NCBI GenBank assembly: GCA_035640475.1
Contig: DASQWC010000053.1
Location: forward strand, 1-17,000
Source: DASQWC01 sp035640475
GTDB lineage: Bacteria > Actinomycetota > JAICYB01
Direction of reading: 5' to 3'
Length of the DNA stretch: 17,000 nucleotides
How positions within the stretch are numbered: position 1 is the stretch's first letter; each line of letters begins with the position of its first letter. Positions 1 to 7,601 of the stretch are shown piece after piece. The notes beneath the pieces were generated by a model. It was not told the DNA's origin. It did no database searches and was given only the letters and a program-made list of their open reading frames with translations. A program made the translations under genes and the position numbers.

Positions 1-488
1 AGCAAGCTCTCGGGTGGCAGCCCCTTCGCGCGCGGCCGTCCGCCGTTGGACGCGACGAGCTCGAGCACGATCGTGCCGCCCGGCATCGTGACGCGAAACA
101 GCTCGCGAATGAATCGCTCCGGATCGCCGATGAACCGGACGACGTCGGTCGCCACGACGACGTCGAAGTACTGATCGATGACGGGAAGGTGGATCGCGTC
201 GCCGACCACGGCGCGGACGCCGCGACGATTGCGCGCCCGGTCGATCATCCCCGCCGCGAGATCGAGACCGACGGTCCGTCCGATGCGCTTTGCGTGAGCC
301 GCGGCCTCGGACCGGATGCGGCCGAGGACGAACCCGGTGCCGCATCCGACATCGAGGACGTTTCCCCCCGATCGGAGATTGCGAACGACCCGCTTGGCGA
401 TCCGCCCGGCGCGGTCGCGGTCGTCCCGCCACATCGGTGCGAGGTCGCTGAAGACTTCGGAGGCTGCGATGGCGGCTCGCATCGACAT
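1..488 (-). CDS. Class I SAM-dependent methyltransferase (3' end outside window)
   Basis: About 162 residues are visible, reading leftward off the window edge, so the C-terminus is missing. Translation of the minus strand shows a Rossmann-fold methyltransferase: motif I VLDVGCGTGF near residue 44, an acidic GLDLAAGMIDRAR strand that should bind the SAM ribose, GDAIHLPV (motif II region), FDVVVATDVVRFI and the post-motif PGGTIVLEL. It probably methylates a small molecule or lipid; the substrate cannot be read from the sequence. The start is uncertain. The ATG at 488 gives MSMRAAIAASEVF, and an in-frame ATG at 518 would add ten residues; neither has a clear Shine-Dalgarno. It is divergent from the kinase gene at 600, with about 110 bp between the starts. 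The family call is firm and the specificity unknown. Confidence 0.85.
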   Translation of the reverse strand, partial: MSMRAAIAASEVFSDLAPMWRDDRDRAGRIAKRVVRNLRSGGNVLDVGCGTGFVLGRIRSEAAAHAKRIGRTVGLDLAAGMIDRARNRRGVRAVVGDAIHLPVIDQYFDVVVATDVVRFIGDPERFIRELFRVTMPGGTIVLELVASNGGRPRAKGLPPESL

Positions 489-585
489 TAGGGCGCCGAG
501 TGTACGGCGTTCGGGCATCCGGATGGCGGCCCGAGTGGTCTAGTTCACGCAATTGTTTCTTTCTGCACTCTGCAACCGAATCGGG

Positions 586-591
586 TATGCA
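586..591 (+). promoter_or_regulatory. Possible -10 element of the kinase gene
   Basis: TATGCA ends 8 nt before the kinase ATG. At this spacing transcription would begin at or next to the start codon, which fits the lack of a ribosome binding site. No good -35 hexamer is visible at 16-18 nt, so the call is weak. Confidence 0.25.
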
Positions 592-599
592 TTCTCCAG

Positions 600-1790
600 A
601 TGCCCGACAAGACGCTTGCCGATCGCTACGAGCTGCTCGACCGGGTGGGGTCGGGCGGCATGGGCACGGTGTGGCGCGCCCACGACCGGGTGCTCGGCCG
701 GGATGTGGCCGTCAAGCTGCTCCACGAGGGCCTTGCGGCCGATGCGACCTTCGCCGAACGCTTCCGGCACGAAGCACTCGCGGCAGCCAAGCTCACGCAC
801 CCGCACATCGTCGCTGTCTTCGACACCGGCGAGCAGGACGGCGTCCCCTTCATCGTCATGGAGCTCGTCTCCGGGCCCTCGCTGCATTCGGTGCTGACCG
901 ACCACGGCGCTCTTCCCGTTGCCGAGGTCGCACGAATCGGCCTGGCCGTCAGTGGTGCTCTTGCGCACGCGCACGGTCGCGGGCTCATCCATCGCGACAT
1001 GAAACCCGCCAACGTCCTGCTCGACGAGGAAACCAACGAGCCGAAGGTCGCCGACTTCGGCATTGCCAAGGGACTCGAGGATTCGGGAGGGCTCACGCGC
1101 ACCGGTGGCCTCATCGGCACGGCCGCCTATCTCTCGCCCGAGCAGGTTTCCGGAAAGCCGGCGACGCCGGCCTCCGACGTGTACGCCGTCGGTTGTCTCC
1201 TCTACGCGTGTCTCACCGGCGAGGCGCCCTTCGGCGGAGAGACTCCCGTCGCGATCGCCATGCAGCACATCAACGAGCCGGTCGTCCCGATCCAGAGCCG
1301 CCGCCCCGACGTACCGGACGCTCTGGCCAAGGTCGTCCACCGTGCACTGGAGAAGGAGCCGGGCCGCCGGTACGCGGGAGCCGGGGACATGCAGCGCGCG
1401 CTCGCCCGCACGGGGCTCGGCGCGGGTCCCCCGACCGACCTGTCGGCCGCGCCGACGGTGCAGGTCGTGGGGACGGCCGCCGTGCCGGCGCGCACGCACA
1501 CCCAGCGGATCGACCGGCCGAGGCGTGCCCGCCCGAAGCCGCCTCCCTCGACGGCCGGCCGGATCCTGGCGGTGCTGAGCGCCGTCCTGATCGTCACCGC
1601 AGCCGCGTGGCTGACCGCGATGTACCTCCAGGGGCGATCGCCGCAGGTCCAGGGTCCGCTGCCGACGTTCGCGCCGTCCTTGGAGCCGTCCACGCCGGAG
1701 CCGTCCCCTTCGCCGTCACCGTCGCCGCCGCCGACGGAGTCACCCAGCAACGATTTCCCGCTCGACCTCCCGGGGTTCGGCAACAACTAG
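600..1790 (+). CDS. Membrane Ser/Thr protein kinase, PknB-like, with Pro/Ser-rich outer tail
   Basis: This 396-residue Hanks-type kinase should phosphorylate cytoplasmic proteins in response to an envelope signal. Visible catalytic parts are the glycine loop GSGGMG (17-22), ATP lysine K39 in VAVK, the C-helix glutamate E58, the catalytic loop HRDMKPAN with D133, the DFG aspartate D152, and GTAAYLSPEQ (173-182) as activation-segment end. A juxtamembrane stretch rich in Thr, Arg and Pro (about 280-318) leads to one hydrophobic segment (about 320-343). The remaining 50 or so residues outside the membrane are mostly Pro, Ser and Glu, with an uninterrupted PSPSPSPSPPP run. PASTA repeats, usual in PknB, are absent, so any ligand-sensing mechanism differs. 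No Shine-Dalgarno precedes the ATG, which suggests a leaderless message. Function as a kinase is near certain; its targets are unknown. Confidence 0.95.
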   Translation: MPDKTLADRYELLDRVGSGGMGTVWRAHDRVLGRDVAVKLLHEGLAADATFAERFRHEALAAAKLTHPHIVAVFDTGEQDGVPFIVMELVSGPSLHSVLTDHGALPVAEVARIGLAVSGALAHAHGRGLIHRDMKPANVLLDEETNEPKVADFGIAKGLEDSGGLTRTGGLIGTAAYLSPEQVSGKPATPASDVYAVGCLLYACLTGEAPFGGETPVAIAMQHINEPVVPIQSRRPDVPDALAKVVHRALEKEPGRRYAGAGDMQRALARTGLGAGPPTDLSAAPTVQVVGTAAVPARTHTQRIDRPRRARPKPPPSTAGRILAVLSAVLIVTAAAWLTAMYLQGRSPQVQGPLPTFAPSLEPSTPEPSPSPSPSPPPTESPSNDFPLDLPGFGNN

Positions 1791-1797
1791 ACCGGTT

Positions 1798-1826
1798 TTG
1801 ACCTGCATGTCTGGGTCGGCCAGGCT
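1798..1826 (+). promoter_or_regulatory. Promoter of the GT4 operon, likely giving a leaderless mRNA
   Basis: TTGACC (1798-1803) matches five of six bases of the sigma-70 -35 consensus. After a 17-nt spacer comes CAGGCT (1821-1826), a moderate -10 matching A2 and T6. Transcription would start about 7 nt downstream, at or just before the ATG at 1835, and no Shine-Dalgarno lies upstream of that ATG. The promoter sits in the 44-bp gap after the kinase stop, so the glycosyltransferase operon probably has its own transcript. Confidence 0.5.
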
Positions 1827-1834
1827 GTTGCCTC

Positions 1835-3127
1835 ATGACTTCACCCCCTCCGAGGGACTCGCTTCGCTCGATCCTGCGTGTGGCTCTTCTCGCCTACCGC
1901 GGCAACCCGCATTCGGGCGGTCAGGGCGTCTATACGAGATACCTCGCGCTCGAGCTGACCGAGCTCGGCCACGAGGTCGAGGTGCTCTCCGGTCCCCCGT
2001 ATCCGGAGCTCGACGACCTGCCCATCCCCCTGCACCGGATCCAGAGCATGGACCTCTACCGGCCCGAGCGGCCCTTCCGGCCGCACCGCTGGCCCCGCGA
2101 CCGCTACGACTGGCTCGAGCTCGGCATCATGTCGACCGGCGCCTTCTGCGAGCCGCGGCCGTTCAGCCTTCGCGCGAACGCCTGGCTGAAAGCACAAGGC
2201 GACCGCTTCGACGTCGTCCACGACAACCAATGCCTCGGGACGGGCATGGTGAAGATCGCGCAGCGGATCCCGCTCGTGGCAACGGTGCACCATCCCATTA
2301 CCGTCGACAAGCGCCTCGAGCTCGCGGACACCCGCAATCCGTGGCGGCAGTTCACCAAGCGCCGCTGGTACTCGTTCCTCGGCATGCAGAAACGCGTGCT
2401 GCGCAAGCTCCCCCGCCTCATCACCGTCTCTGAGACATCGCGCGGCGACATCATCGAGCAGCTCCGCGTAGATCCGGAGCGCATCGACGTCGTCCCCGTG
2501 GGCGTCGACCAAGAGATCTTCCGTCCCCGGCCCGAGATTGAAACGGTTCCGGGACGGATTCTGGCCGTCATCAGCTCCGACGTCCCGCTCAAAGGGCTCG
2601 CGTACCTTCTCGAGGCCCTTGCGAAGCTGCGCACAGAGGCGCCGCACGCGCATCTGGTCGTCATCGGACGGATGCGCCCGGAGGACCCCGGCCGCAGACA
2701 CGTTGCACGATTCGGCCTCGAGGACGCCGTCACGTTCACCGGAAACATCTCCTACGAGGAAATGATCCGCTTGTACGGGACGGCCGAGATCGCCGTCGTG
2801 CCGTCGCTCTACGAAGGCTTCTCGCTCCCGGCGATCCAGGCCATGGCGTGCGGCCTTCCACTGGTGTGCACGAAGGTCGGCGCCATTCCCGAGCTCGCCG
2901 GGACCGACGGCAAGACGGCACTCCACGTGGAGTCGCGCGACGCCGGTGCCCTCGCTGCGGGGATCAAGCGAGCGCTTGACGACCCGGGCCTCCGGGCGCG
3001 CGTCGGCGCGGCGGCGCGCGAACGCGTCCTCGACAAGTTCACGTGGGCGGTCATGGCCAAGCAGACGGTCGAGCAGTACCGCATCCTGCTCGACCGCTAC
3101 GCATCCGCGGGAGCCGGCTCATGCTGA
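1835..3127 (+). CDS. GT4-family glycosyltransferase
   Basis: This 430-residue protein has the two Rossmann-like domains of GT-B enzymes and should transfer a sugar from a nucleotide-sugar to a lipid or glycan at the inner face of the membrane. The N-terminal half begins after a short leader with VALLAYRGNPHSGGQGVYTR, the glycine-rich acceptor-side loop. Later come VVATVHHPIT-type and LITVSETSRGDI segments typical of GT4. The donor half carries RPRPE, VPLKGLAYLLEAL and SLYEGFSLPAIQAMACGLP (about 324-342). In the GT4 E-x7-E motif the first glutamate is E327, but the second position is Q335. The start at 1835 fits the promoter and the beginning of homology. The stop overlaps the next gene's ATG by 7 nt, so the two are translationally coupled. 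Sugar and acceptor are unknown. Confidence 0.93.
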   Translation: MTSPPPRDSLRSILRVALLAYRGNPHSGGQGVYTRYLALELTELGHEVEVLSGPPYPELDDLPIPLHRIQSMDLYRPERPFRPHRWPRDRYDWLELGIMSTGAFCEPRPFSLRANAWLKAQGDRFDVVHDNQCLGTGMVKIAQRIPLVATVHHPITVDKRLELADTRNPWRQFTKRRWYSFLGMQKRVLRKLPRLITVSETSRGDIIEQLRVDPERIDVVPVGVDQEIFRPRPEIETVPGRILAVISSDVPLKGLAYLLEALAKLRTEAPHAHLVVIGRMRPEDPGRRHVARFGLEDAVTFTGNISYEEMIRLYGTAEIAVVPSLYEGFSLPAIQAMACGLPLVCTKVGAIPELAGTDGKTALHVESRDAGALAAGIKRALDDPGLRARVGAAARERVLDKFTWAVMAKQTVEQYRILLDRYASAGAGSC

Positions 3128-3849
3128 CGCTCGACTTCGACAAGCTCGGCATCAAGCCCGGGGACCGGGTGCTGGACATCGGCTGCGGATACGGCCGTCA
3201 CTCGTTCGAGGCTCTGCGCCGCGGCGCACGCACCGTTGCGCTCGACCTGTCCGATACGGAGCTCAAGGACGTTCTCGCGACGTTCGCCGCGATGAGCGAG
3301 AGCGAGGTGCTCTCGCCGTCGTCGTCGGGCGGCGTCGTCAACGCGAACGCCCTGTCACTTCCCTTCGCCGACTGCTCCTTCGACCACGTCATCGCCTCGG
3401 AGGTGCTCGAGCACATTCCGGACGACTCCGACGCGATGGCGGAGATTGCGCGGATCACCAAGCCGGGCGGAACGATCACGGTGACCGTGCCGAGGGCGGG
3501 CCAAGAAGTCGTCTGCTGGGCTCTCTCGAGCGAGTACCACAACACGCCGGGCGGTCACGTGCGCATCTACCGGCAGCGCCAGATCATCGACCGGCTGCGC
3601 GGCGCCGGACTCCACCCGCGGGGCGTCGGCTTCGCGCACGCACTCCACACGCCGTACTGGTGGCTGCGCTGCGCGGTGGGGCCGCGCAACGAATCGAATC
3701 CTTTGGTGCGCGCATACCGCTCATTTCTCGAATGGGACATCATGACCGGCCCCCCGCTCGTACGCCGGACCGAAAGGCTGCTCAACCCGTTGCTCGGCAA
3801 GAGCCTGGTCGTCTACCTCTCCAAGCCGGAGGCGGCTCGTGTCGCTTAG
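3121..3849 (+). CDS. Class I SAM-dependent methyltransferase of the GT4 operon
   Basis: The product is 242 residues. It shows motif I RVLDIGCGYG (16-25), an acidic VALDLS strand that binds the SAM ribose, then FDHVIASEVLEHIPDD and ITKPGGTITVTVPR, the pattern of Methyltransf_11/25-type enzymes. The C-terminal half is longer than a minimal fold and carries aromatic and basic residues that may form the acceptor site. An in-frame start at 3043 would add 26 residues inside the glycosyltransferase gene, but the ATG at 3121 has GGGAG eight or so nt upstream and starts directly before the fold, so it is preferred. It overlaps the glycosyltransferase by 7 nt and the following gene by 11 nt. It probably methylates the sugar or lipid made by its neighbours; that is inference from context. 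Confidence 0.9.
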   Translation: MLTLDFDKLGIKPGDRVLDIGCGYGRHSFEALRRGARTVALDLSDTELKDVLATFAAMSESEVLSPSSSGGVVNANALSLPFADCSFDHVIASEVLEHIPDDSDAMAEIARITKPGGTITVTVPRAGQEVVCWALSSEYHNTPGGHVRIYRQRQIIDRLRGAGLHPRGVGFAHALHTPYWWLRCAVGPRNESNPLVRAYRSFLEWDIMTGPPLVRRTERLLNPLLGKSLVVYLSKPEAARVA

Positions 3850-4915
3850 CCCGGCCCAGGTGGAGGAGACTGCGGCCGCCATCGCGGCGCGGCAGCAACG
3901 CGACGGCCGGCTCCCGTGGCACACCGAGCAGCACACCGACCCGTGGAACCACGTCGAGGGAGCGATGGGCCTCATGCTCGGCGGCATGGTTCGGGAAGCC
4001 GAGCTCGCGTTTGCCTGGATGATGCGCACGCAGCGTCCGGACGGCTCGTGGGCCCAGTCCTATGCATGGGACGGCTCGGTCGAGGATCCGGACGTCGACA
4101 CCAACATGACCGCGTACATCGCGACGGGCGTCTGGCATCACTACCTGCTCACAGGCGACGAGGGTTTCCTCCGCGAGTTCTGGACGTGTGTCGAGCGCGC
4201 GATCGACTACGTGCTCGACCACCAGGCGCCGGGCGGGGAGATCGCGTGGATGCACCACGCCAACGGGACGATCGATCGCCGGTCGCTTCTGACGGCCTCG
4301 TCGTCCATCTACATGAGCGTGCGGTGCGCGGTCGCGATCGCCGAGAAGATCGGCGAGGAGCGTCCGGATTGGGAGCTGTCGATCGGCCTGCTCGCCCACG
4401 CCATCGGCCATCGCCACGCGGTGTTCTGGCCCAAGCCGCGCTGGTCGATGGACTGGTACTACCCGATCCTCGTCGGGATCCTGCGCGACGGCGACGCGTT
4501 CGAGCGGCTGCAAGACAGGTGGGACACGTTCCTCGTTCCCGATCTCGGGTGCAGGTGCGTCTCCGACCAGCCCTGGGTCACGACGGCCGAGACATGCGAG
4601 CTCGTCCTCGCGCTCGACGCGGCCGGCGACGACCAGCGTGCACGCGAGCTGTTCGACGGTATCCAGTTCATGCGACAGGACGACGGCGCGTACCAGGAAG
4701 GCTGGGTGTTCCCGAAGAACGTGTTCTGGCCGGGACGCACGCCACCGTGGACGTCCGGAGCGGTCCTGCTCGCCGACGACGCACTGTCGCGGCGCAGTGC
4801 GGCGTGGAACATCTTCCGCGGTGACGAGCTGCCGGCCGGCTTGGGGGCCGAGGAGATCGCCGAGCACCTGCCGCCGGTACCAGAAGGCGCGCGCGTCGTC
4901 GAGCGCCCCGCCTAG
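3839..4915 (+). CDS. (alpha/alpha)-toroid protein, prenyltransferase-like or six-hairpin-glycosidase-like
   Basis: This 358-residue soluble protein has no signal peptide or membrane segment. It is predicted to be all helical with repeating units: an early ARQQRDGRLPW unit, then TQRPDGSW (64-71), which resembles the QW repeat of squalene cyclases and prenyltransferase beta subunits. DVDTNMTAY (85-93), LTGDEGFLREFW and the helix before GGEIAWMHH resemble six-hairpin (GH15-type) glycosidases instead. Both folds are alpha/alpha barrels, so sequence alone does not decide. The DVDTN and DGSW acidic residues could be catalytic, but this is not established. The start is GTG at 3839, preceded by a GGAGG ribosome site and overlapping the methyltransferase stop. 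It probably acts in the same pathway as the glycosyltransferase and methyltransferase. Its TAG stop overlaps the stop of the convergent gene. Confidence 0.75.
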   Translation: MSLSPAQVEETAAAIAARQQRDGRLPWHTEQHTDPWNHVEGAMGLMLGGMVREAELAFAWMMRTQRPDGSWAQSYAWDGSVEDPDVDTNMTAYIATGVWHHYLLTGDEGFLREFWTCVERAIDYVLDHQAPGGEIAWMHHANGTIDRRSLLTASSSIYMSVRCAVAIAEKIGEERPDWELSIGLLAHAIGHRHAVFWPKPRWSMDWYYPILVGILRDGDAFERLQDRWDTFLVPDLGCRCVSDQPWVTTAETCELVLALDAAGDDQRARELFDGIQFMRQDDGAYQEGWVFPKNVFWPGRTPPWTSGAVLLADDALSRRSAAWNIFRGDELPAGLGAEEIAEHLPPVPEGARVVERPA

Positions 4916-5517
4916 CGCCGGAGCACGCGAAGACTTCCCATCGTGCGCTCGTCGGCGAACCCGTCGGCCAGCGCGCGCTGATAGGCACGGAACGGCCCTT
5001 GGCCCCCGTCCGAGGGATCCTCGAACACGTCGTGGAACACGAGCAGTCCCTCAGACGCGAGCTTGGGGGCCCATGCCTCGTAGTCGGCGGCAACATCCGC
5101 CTCGGAGTGCGCGCCGTCGATGAAGACGAGCCCGAGGGCCGAGTTCCAGTGCTTCGCGATCGACGGCGAGTCGCCGACGATCGCGATCACGACGTCCTCA
5201 AGACCGGCTTCGGCCATCGTTGCCTGAAAGAACGGAAACGAGTTCATGCGGCCGGTGTCCGGGTCGATCAGTTCCGGATCGTGATGCTCCCAACCCGGCT
5301 GGATCTCTTCCGAACCGTGATGGTGATCGATCGTGAAGAGGACGGCGCCGTTCTCGCGCGCAGCGGCGCCGAGATACACGGCGGACTTTCCGCAGTACGT
5401 CCCGATCTCGACGAGCGGCCCGCGCGCGCTTCGCGCGGCCTCGTACAGCGCCAGCCCCTCGTCCGGGGGCATGAATCCCTTCGCCGCTTCAGCGACTGCT
5501 CGAAGCTTCGGATCCAC
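4912..5517 (-). CDS. TylF/CmcI-like class I methyltransferase (Methyltransf_24)
   Basis: The product is 201 residues, a normal size for this group. VEIGTYCGKSAVYL (36-49) is the SAM-binding motif I in the form used by Methyltransf_24. TIDHHHGSEE follows as the acidic strand, and LVFIDGAHSEADVAADYEAWAPKL plus LLVFHDVFEDP carry the aspartate and histidine residues that bind a divalent metal in the CmcI/TylF group. O-methylation of a sugar or small hydroxyl compound is the usual activity; the substrate here is unknown. The GTG start at 5517 keeps the GFMPPDEGLALYEA helix, but it overlaps the SDR gene by 29 nt. An ATG at 5472 (M16) with AAGGGA just upstream is a possible alternative. It converges with the toroid gene. 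From memory, relatives sit beside such toroid genes in other Actinobacteria, so it may belong to that pathway despite its orientation. Confidence 0.85.
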   Translation of the reverse strand: MDPKLRAVAEAAKGFMPPDEGLALYEAARSARGPLVEIGTYCGKSAVYLGAAARENGAVLFTIDHHHGSEEIQPGWEHHDPELIDPDTGRMNSFPFFQATMAEAGLEDVVIAIVGDSPSIAKHWNSALGLVFIDGAHSEADVAADYEAWAPKLASEGLLVFHDVFEDPSDGGQGPFRAYQRALADGFADERTMGSLRVLRR

Positions 5518-6424
5518 CGAAGATCCGGCTCACATCCTCCGCGCTGGGCGCTTCGGGCAGGGTGCCGCTCTCGATCATTGCCCGCGTCGCCTCGACCTGG
5601 GCGTTCCACGACGCTGCTTGCTGGCGAACCCACTCGTCGGGATCACGCCACTTCGCGTCGATCATGGTCTTCAGCTCGGGGTGCGGGAACACGTAGAGCT
5701 GGTTCTCCTTTACCGCGTGGACGATGTCCGCGGCGACGTTCTCCGGCGGGAGCCCCGTCTGCATCATCGTGCGCATGAACGCTCGGATCTGCTGTTCGAT
5801 CTCGGGTGTGACGTCCTCCTCGGAGTAGTTCCACGACCGCTCGAAGATGTTCGTCGCGACCAACAGGGGGCACACGACGGACACACCGACGCCGCGGCCG
5901 CTGAGGTACCCGGCCAGCGACTCGCACAGCCCGACGACACCGAACTTTGTCACGCAGTACGGGATGAGCTGCGGGAACCCGAGAGTGCCGGCCGAGGACG
6001 CCGTGTGCACGAGGTGGCCCGAGCCGCGCTCGAGCATGTGCGGCAGCAGCTTGTGGATCGCCCACACGTGCGAGTGAAGGTTGATCGCAAGGATCGAGTC
6101 CCACTCCTCCATGGGTATGAGATGCGGCGCCCCACCCAACCCGATGCCGGCGTTGGAATGGAACAGGTCGCAGTGGCCCTGCCACTCGATCGACTGGGCG
6201 ACGAGTGCATCGACCTCGTCCCGCTTCGAGACATCGGTCCGGACGACCAGAGCCTTGCGTCCGAGCGCCTCGACCTCGGCGGCAACGTCCTTCGCCCCCG
6301 CTTCGTTGATATCGGAGACGACGACATCCGACCCTTCTCTGGCAAAGGCGAGCGCGCTCGCGCGTCCGATGCCCGATGCGCCGCCGGTGACGACGCTGAC
6401 CGATCCCCGGAAGTCGAACCCCAT
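5489..6424 (-). CDS. SDR-family NAD(P)-dependent oxidoreductase
   Basis: This classical short-chain dehydrogenase of 311 residues is longer than the usual 250, with a C-terminal extension of roughly 50. TGGASGIG (13-20) binds the nucleotide. D38 at the end of the second strand favours NAD(H) over NADP(H). NAG is at 91-93, N115 is in the NL motif, and the catalytic set is S143, Y156 and K160 (TASSAG, YCVTK). It should oxidise or reduce a secondary alcohol or ketone; a 3-hydroxyacyl-type or steroid-like substrate is plausible because a thiolase gene lies just upstream, 4 nt away. Its 3' end overlaps the methyltransferase start. The extension, rich in Trp, Glu and Met, may close over a bulky substrate; that part is inference. 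Family assignment is firm. Confidence 0.93.
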   Translation of the reverse strand: MGFDFRGSVSVVTGGASGIGRASALAFAREGSDVVVSDINEAGAKDVAAEVEALGRKALVVRTDVSKRDEVDALVAQSIEWQGHCDLFHSNAGIGLGGAPHLIPMEEWDSILAINLHSHVWAIHKLLPHMLERGSGHLVHTASSAGTLGFPQLIPYCVTKFGVVGLCESLAGYLSGRGVGVSVVCPLLVATNIFERSWNYSEEDVTPEIEQQIRAFMRTMMQTGLPPENVAADIVHAVKENQLYVFPHPELKTMIDAKWRDPDEWVRQQAASWNAQVEATRAMIESGTLPEAPSAEDVSRIFGGSEASSSR

Positions 6425-6428
6425 TCGC

Positions 6429-7586
6429 CTACACGCGCTCGACGATCATCGCCAGACCCTGGCCTCCGCCGACGCACATCGTCTCGAGGCCGACCGACTT
6501 GTCCAGCGTCTGCAGATCGTTCAGCAGCGTGGTCATGATGCGCGCACCGGTCTGACCGAAGGGGTGCCCGAGAGCGATCGCGCCGCCGTGTGGGTTGAGC
6601 TTGTCCGAGAACGGGTCGACGCCGACGTTCTCGCACACCGGAAGGACCTGAGCGGCAAAGGCTTCATTCAGCTCCATGACGTCGACGTCGTCGATCTTCA
6701 TGTTTGCTTGCTCGAGGGCCTTGCGGACCGCCTCGATCGGCCCGACGCCCATGATTCTCGGGTCGAGGCCGGAGACGCCCGATGCGATGATCCGCGCGAT
6801 CGGCTTGATCCCGAGCGCCGTTGCCTTGTCTTCGCTCATCACCATGACGGCCGCTCCGCCGTCGTTGAGCGGACACGAGTTGCCGGCCGTGACACGTCCG
6901 CCCTGGGGACGGAACACCGGCTTCAGCTCGGCGAGCTTCTCGTAGGTCGAGCTCGCGCGCGGTCCGTCGTCCTTGCTGACGACCGTGCCGTCCTCCTTCG
7001 TGAACGGGACGATCTCCCGGTCGAAGAATCCGCTCTCCTGTGCCGCGACGGCGCGCTCCTGTGAGCGCTGAGCGAAGCGGTCCATGTCCTCACGCGACAC
7101 GTTGTACTTATCCGCGACGTTCTCAGCCGTCATGCCCATCGGGATGAAGAGCTCCCAACGCTCTTGCAGAACCGGGTTCGGGAACATGGGAATCGCGTCG
7201 CTTTTGACCGTTCCCTTCTCGCTGTCCAGGCGGCTCGACCGCTCACTTCCCCCGCACAGATAGGTGTCGCCCTCGCCCGCCTTGATTGCGTGGAAGGCCA
7301 TGCGGATTGCCTGGAGCGACGAGGAGCAGTACCGGTTCACTGTGGTCGCGGGAACCGTGTCCGGGATTCCGGCGAGCAGCGCAGCCGAGCGCGAAATGTT
7401 GATCTGCGCGCCGCCGACCGATCCGGTGATGACGTCGTCGATATCGGCCGGATCGACGCCCGATTTCGCGACGACCTCCTTCATGACGCTGGCGAGGAGG
7501 TCCTCGGGGCGGACGTCGGCAAGTGATCCCTTCGTCGCTCGCCCGATGGGGCTGCGTCCGGTGGCGACGATGACTGCTTCAGGCAT
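6429..7586 (-). CDS. Thiolase, acetyl-CoA C-acyltransferase (FadA-type)
   Basis: The full-length protein has 385 residues. The nucleophilic cysteine is C87 in TTVNRYCSSSLQ. The second catalytic set is H341 in GGAIALGHPFGQTGAR and C371 in MCVGGGQG. The opening MPEAVIVATGRSPIGRA matches the bacterial FadA branch rather than the biosynthetic PhaA group. It should cleave 3-ketoacyl-CoA with CoA during fatty-acid or side-chain degradation, in the cytoplasm and probably as a tetramer. A strong ribosome site, AAAGGGAGGA, lies 7 nt upstream of the ATG. It follows the MBL hydrolase gene by 15 nt and precedes the SDR gene by 4 nt, forming one operon. No acyl-CoA dehydrogenase or hydratase is nearby, so the operon supplies only part of a beta-oxidation route. 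Confidence 0.95.
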   Translation of the reverse strand: MPEAVIVATGRSPIGRATKGSLADVRPEDLLASVMKEVVAKSGVDPADIDDVITGSVGGAQINISRSAALLAGIPDTVPATTVNRYCSSSLQAIRMAFHAIKAGEGDTYLCGGSERSSRLDSEKGTVKSDAIPMFPNPVLQERWELFIPMGMTAENVADKYNVSREDMDRFAQRSQERAVAAQESGFFDREIVPFTKEDGTVVSKDDGPRASSTYEKLAELKPVFRPQGGRVTAGNSCPLNDGGAAVMVMSEDKATALGIKPIARIIASGVSGLDPRIMGVGPIEAVRKALEQANMKIDDVDVMELNEAFAAQVLPVCENVGVDPFSDKLNPHGGAIALGHPFGQTGARIMTTLLNDLQTLDKSVGLETMCVGGGQGLAMIVERV

Positions 7587-7601
7587 TGTTGATTCCTCCC
7601 T

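Noticed and set aside
1680..1745. Repetitive CCGTC/CCGTCG stretch as a DNA repeat element
   Set aside because: It is the codon pattern of the kinase's Pro/Ser-rich tail and has no independent repeat structure.
500..1801. Long open frame of about 430 codons overlapping the kinase gene in another frame
   Set aside because: It is Arg/Pro/Ala-rich with no domain, a common shadow in GC-rich DNA; the kinase frame has every catalytic motif.
1841..2926. Antisense open frame of about 360 codons opposite the glycosyltransferase
   Set aside because: No recognisable motifs and shadow composition; the plus-strand GT4 frame is clearly real.
3043..3120. Earlier start for the GT4-operon methyltransferase
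   Set aside because: The extra 26 residues lie inside the glycosyltransferase gene and have shadow composition; ATG 3121 has a good ribosome site.
3782..4867. Antisense open frame of about 360 codons opposite the toroid gene
   Set aside because: Low-information composition without domains, while the plus frame has an SD, coupled start and family motifs.
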